From assembly GCA_021442155.1 (NCBI GenBank), contig JAKCPB010000332.1, positions 310,001 to 374,000 of the forward strand: a stretch of DNA of 64,000 bases, read 5' to 3'. The notes under the pieces were generated by a model. That model ran no database searches and was not told where the DNA came from. It saw only the letters and a list, made by a program, of their open reading frames with translations. This DNA is from Cymbidium sinense (lineage: Eukaryota > Streptophyta > Magnoliopsida > Asparagales > Orchidaceae). Below are positions 61,841-64,000 of the stretch, piece by piece (position 1 is the stretch's first letter; every line of letters begins with the position of its first letter). Position numbers and translations under genes: made by a program.

Positions 61841-64000
61841 ATCTTTGCTATGATTGGGAGCTTACTGCCTCTAGTAATTTTACTATTAATGTGCTGCTGC
61901 TTCTTTGTTGGTCCGTTGCTGAGCTAAGTGGCATCTGCTATTGGTTTAATTATCCCAATCTTGTTTGGGGTCTTGTTATTTCTAGATGCTACATATGTTA
62001 AAGGTTTAATTGTTGGTTTGGGCTTTGTGCACTTTGTCTAACAAGCGATCTTGGAGTTGGTTTAATGTATTTTGAATGTATATACTAACCCTTACTTATA
62101 GGAAAGAAAATGCAATACCGTTGTTATTATTAATGGTTCTTTGCGGTTTGGTATTGTTTAATGAATTCCTTTTGTCGATTTCTCGAGGAGGTTCTCCATG
62201 ATTTCTCTAAAGGATTTCATTGATAATACCCTTTTGAACCCTTATGGCAGCTATGTTTCCCCACTTCTTTTTATTGGCTTATCCTATGGTTACAATAATT
62301 TTAGTGTTGTTTTAACCTATGTGGATTTGGATACAGATTCTTGTCTGGCTAACCTGTGTGTTTATTAGCTATTTTTGCACGGTGTTCTTCTAATTGTCTT
62401 TGCTATTCTCACATTTGTTGATCAATTAATCATTGTTTTTACCTTTTGGCTCTATTAAAATTGTGTAGATCCGACTTGGTATTATTATCATGGATGTTGG
62501 ATTATTGCTCCTGTCTTGCTTAGGGTTTTATTTTGTTTTGTTGATTGGCCTATTGAGGTTGTAGATTGCAAGATGGATTTTATTTTTTTGCTTGACTATT
62601 TTTGATCTCTCATTTTTCTGAATGTTTGTGTTGTTAAAACCTAGGATGCTGCTATTTTTTATATCCTAGTTTAGCTAGTCTTGGCGGACCTCTTCCTTAT
62701 CAGATTTAACTTATGCATTGTATAATTTGAATGGGTGGTTTTATGGCCAACTTGCTATTATTTTCTTTCTTGGTAGTTGGATGGTCTAGATCATTGAGTC
62801 TTTTATCCATTGGTAGTTTATCGATTCAATGTCTTTGTTGGCATTGTCTTGCTGATTATTTTGCCGAACCTCATATTCCCAATTTTTCAAGAGAGATTTT
62901 GCAATTTCCTGTTCTATTTTATTAATTCCTTACAGGTTTGGACTTTCTTCATGGCTTTTTAGTTTGCCTTTAATGTGGTTGTGGGTTTAGCTGCTAGTTT
63001 GATCATCTTTATCTGAAAGGTTTTTTCTGTTGATTATCTTTTGAACCCTTTCTATTGCTACTTTACATCTCTATTTTTTATTAGAATTTGATATGTGGGT
63101 GTAATTTTTGTTTTCTTGCTACCCTTGTCTTTATGGTTATTATCTATTTCTTGCCTTTATTTCTCTGACTATTTTTGCTATTAACAACTGGCCAACTGCT
63201 GATTTCTCCTATTGTTGTTTTATCCCCCTTGGCTCTTTTCAAATGGTGTAGAACCTGTGATTATCCATCTGATTATTTGGATCTTTACATATGCTCTATT
63301 TACTCTGAATGGGTGGACTTTTGGCGACTTGTTGGTATCTGCAGGTTGTTGGTGACGGATTAATACTCTACATGTTGTTTCTGGGGTTTTGGTTAGTTTT
63401 GTTTAGCAAGCCTCTATTGAAGTTGTTGGCTACTTGGTGGCTTTTGATTTGAATCTCTTTATTGGTTTATTATATGCTTATCATCTGAATTCTATGGACT
63501 ACTTTATGCTCTTTTCTCCATCTTCTTTTTAGTTAAACTTGTATCTGCACTTGTTTATTACGAATGGGTGGTTCTCAGCTATAATTTTTTGTTGTCATGT
63601 ATTTGTTGTCTTGGATATTTGCTATCCTTGTTTCTCAGGATTCCAATATTGGATCTATCTTTGTTGGTTGTAGGACATTCGGGTCCTATGTTCGACAACT
63701 ATTTGACTTTTCTGTTTTGATTATTTTTGGTCATTGGTGTCTGGGTTGCTACTTTTTTGATCCATGTTTCTATGCTCTATCTACTTGTTTACTAACTATT
63801 GTAATGTCTACTTTGATTGAGAAGCTCTATGGCCATCTTCCTGTCCCTTGTTGTCTTTCGCTGGCGCCTTTGGTCGCTACTATCTTGGCTATTTTTTTTG
63901 TCTTGGTTGTTCGTCATATTTTTTCTGATTCTAATGAGGACCCTAATTTGAATCCCCATTTTGATTTATCCTCCGTGGGTTCCAATGTTGCACTAATTAT
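61841..64000 (+). other. T-rich LINE 3' region, runs off the window
   Basis: At least 2.16 kb, T-rich, following the RNase H end with no break in composition. Short frames (62731, 63175) are leucine/serine/phenylalanine-rich by composition and show no family. No AATAAA-poly(A) end like that at 12542-12581 was seen, so the element end or a nested insertion lies beyond 64000. It could be an unusually long 3' UTR or an adjoining unrelated T-rich element; the sequence does not decide. Confidence 0.5.

Noticed and set aside
62731..63363. Short hydrophobic frames as genes
   Set aside because: T-rich sequence yields hydrophobic codons by composition; no start context, no homology recognised, frames short.

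Overview
This window looks like plant nuclear heterochromatin. The evidence is long tracts of degenerate plant-type telomere repeat (CCCTAAA), a Ty3/gypsy retrotransposon of the plant Tat type with a second RNase H-like domain, a plant L1-type LINE with a C-terminal RNase H domain, and copies of the tail of a plant glycine-rich RNA-binding protein (GRP7/GRP8 type) message. I see no intact cellular gene, tRNA, rRNA or CRISPR array. The species cannot be named from the sequence. The + strand carries the repeat as CCCTAAA throughout and is almost free of G in the satellite parts, which fits a subtelomeric or interstitial-telomeric block in one orientation.

Layout. 1-11.43 kb, 12.58-18.08 kb, 36.64-43.22 kb and 51.85-58.36 kb are one satellite. 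Its monomers (about 1.0-1.2 kb) have a CCCTAAA-rich part and an A-rich AAACCTAAA/AAATAAA part, and a recurring boundary motif close to GGTTTACTTAATT. Some monomers are longer (about 1.7-2.1 kb) because they carry a 5'-truncated copy of the 3' end of a GRP mRNA. Nine such copies are present, all +, with the same 5' breakpoint and shared satellite flanks. This indicates one retro-insertion followed by amplification as part of a higher-order repeat. A 1.15 kb LINE 3' end with a poly(A) tail lies at 11.43-12.58 kb.

The satellite is broken by retrotransposon material. 18.08-22.15 kb is a minus-strand gag to N-terminal protease fragment. 22.2-32.2 kb is about 10 kb of AT-rich, hairpin-dense non-coding DNA, probably LTR or UTR. 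32.24-35.47 kb is minus-strand protease (C-terminal part)-RT-RNase H (copy A), followed by a 1.15 kb non-coding block to 36.64 kb. That block is an inverted relative of 30-32.2 kb. 43.22-44.3 kb is an AT-rich tandem repeat with a period near 345 bp. 44.3-46.07 kb is non-coding DNA with large imperfect repeats. 46.07-50.60 kb is a second, longer minus-strand pol copy (B: protease, RT, RNase H, second RNase H-like domain, integrase), followed by the same non-coding block to 51.85 kb. From 58.36 kb to the end lies a 5'-truncated LINE (endonuclease end, RT, zf-RVT, RNase H) and a T-rich tail running off the window.

All coding remnants are broken by stops and frameshifts, and several catalytic residues are lost. 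The most unusual structures are the array of tandem hairpins at 22.34-23.91 kb, where the stems differ in sequence but stay complementary around a near-constant loop, and the telomere-like higher-order repeat that has captured a host gene 3' end.
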